From positions 62,001 to 126,000 of the forward strand of contig PJFC01000003.1 in NCBI GenBank assembly GCA_003574885.1: a stretch of DNA of 64,000 bases, given 5' to 3'. Shown in pieces: positions 63,886-64,000 of the stretch. Made by a program: the position numbers and the translations under genes. Below the pieces are notes generated by a model. That model had not been told where the DNA came from and did no database searches. It saw only the letters and a program-made list of their open reading frames with translations. Every line of letters starts with the position of its first letter. The first letter of the stretch is position 1. The stretch comes from Geobacter sp. GTDB lineage: Bacteria > Desulfobacterota > Desulfuromonadia > Geobacterales > Geobacteraceae.

Positions 63886-64000
63886 TTACTGTTCGCCTCT
63901 GGTGACAAAAGCCCATATAGCATCTATGGTTTCGAAATTATCAGGGATCAAATCTTCATCAGCTATAGAAACCGAAAAGTTTTTTTCCAGAAACGAGATA
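63886..64000 (-). CDS. Acyl carrier protein (carboxy-terminal end, cut by window edge)
   Basis: The last 38 residues of a small acidic protein, reading FLEKNFSVSIADEDLIPDNF followed by ETIDAIWAFV and a short tail. This is the third and fourth helix region of acyl or peptidyl carrier proteins (usual pattern: E-x3-F-x-V-x-I-x-D-E-D-L...N-F-x-T). The phosphopantetheine Ser lies beyond the right edge. It would carry the amino acid activated by the adenylating enzyme at 55658-57268 and be oxidised by the dehydrogenase at 60943-62088. Confidence 0.8.
   Translation of the reverse strand, partial: ISFLEKNFSVSIADEDLIPDNFETIDAIWAFVTRGEQ

Overview
The window looks like the chromosome of a Geobacter-type bacterium (Desulfuromonadia). 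The reasons are the gene order tig-clpP-clpX-lon, a citramalate synthase next to a lone aspartate kinase, the glmM-ybbR-cdaA-folP-ftsH-tilS run, a GspA/GspB pair, and several GEMM-I riboswitches of the variant described for 3',3'-cGAMP sensing in Geobacter. No database search was possible; all names rest on motifs and recalled family sequences.

Layout. 1-5.2 kb: protein quality control (lon, cut by the left edge, clpX, clpP, tig) and a Pro-Arg-His-Leu tRNA cluster. 5.2-22.4 kb: a long minus-strand housekeeping run covering nucleotide sanitation and RNA processing (rdgB, rph), a DHH phosphoesterase, isoleucine and aspartate-family synthesis (cimA, lysC), tsaE, nnr, acpS, pdxJ, the c-di-AMP/cell-wall module (glmM, ybbR, cdaA), folP, ftsH, tilS and a tRNA-Met. 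22.6-32.2 kb: glk, a large repeat-containing surface protein, an acyltransferase, two envelope lipoproteins, gspA/gspB, tRNA-Cys, pgsA and a lytic transglycosylase. 32.3-34.5 kb, plus strand: nadB, a chorismate mutase and a free-standing DAHP-synthase-type regulatory domain.

34.5-43.9 kb is the signalling and surface-protein region. An HD-GYP phosphodiesterase and a CRP-family regulator are divergent. They are followed by three cGAMP-type GEMM riboswitches with terminators, one c-di-GMP-type GEMM riboswitch, two CRP-consensus operators placed identically before extended -10 boxes, and two paralogous secreted fibronectin-type proteins. The second protein is preceded by one riboswitch of each type in series, plus a hairpin that hides its Shine-Dalgarno sequence. 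A secreted beta-helix protein follows. At 43.9-45.1 kb sits an internally deleted IS1182-type element inserted in a palindromic terminator, which is now duplicated on both sides.

45.1-64 kb is a visibly AT-richer minus-strand surface-polysaccharide locus. It has four glycosyltransferases, Wzx and Wzy-like proteins, WbpB/WbpD/WbpI-type enzymes for a diacetamido-uronic acid sugar and an epimerase/dehydratase. It also carries an unusual set: a stand-alone amino-acid adenylating enzyme, an acyl carrier protein (cut by the right edge), an acyl-CoA-dehydrogenase-like flavoenzyme of the PltE/RedW kind, an arginase-family protein with a substituted metal ligand and a GNAT acyltransferase. Together these suggest a glycan decorated with an amino-acid-derived, carrier-bound and oxidised acyl group, perhaps pyrrole-2-carboxylate. 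The mixed-specificity riboswitch cluster and this decoration cassette are the two most interesting parts of the window.
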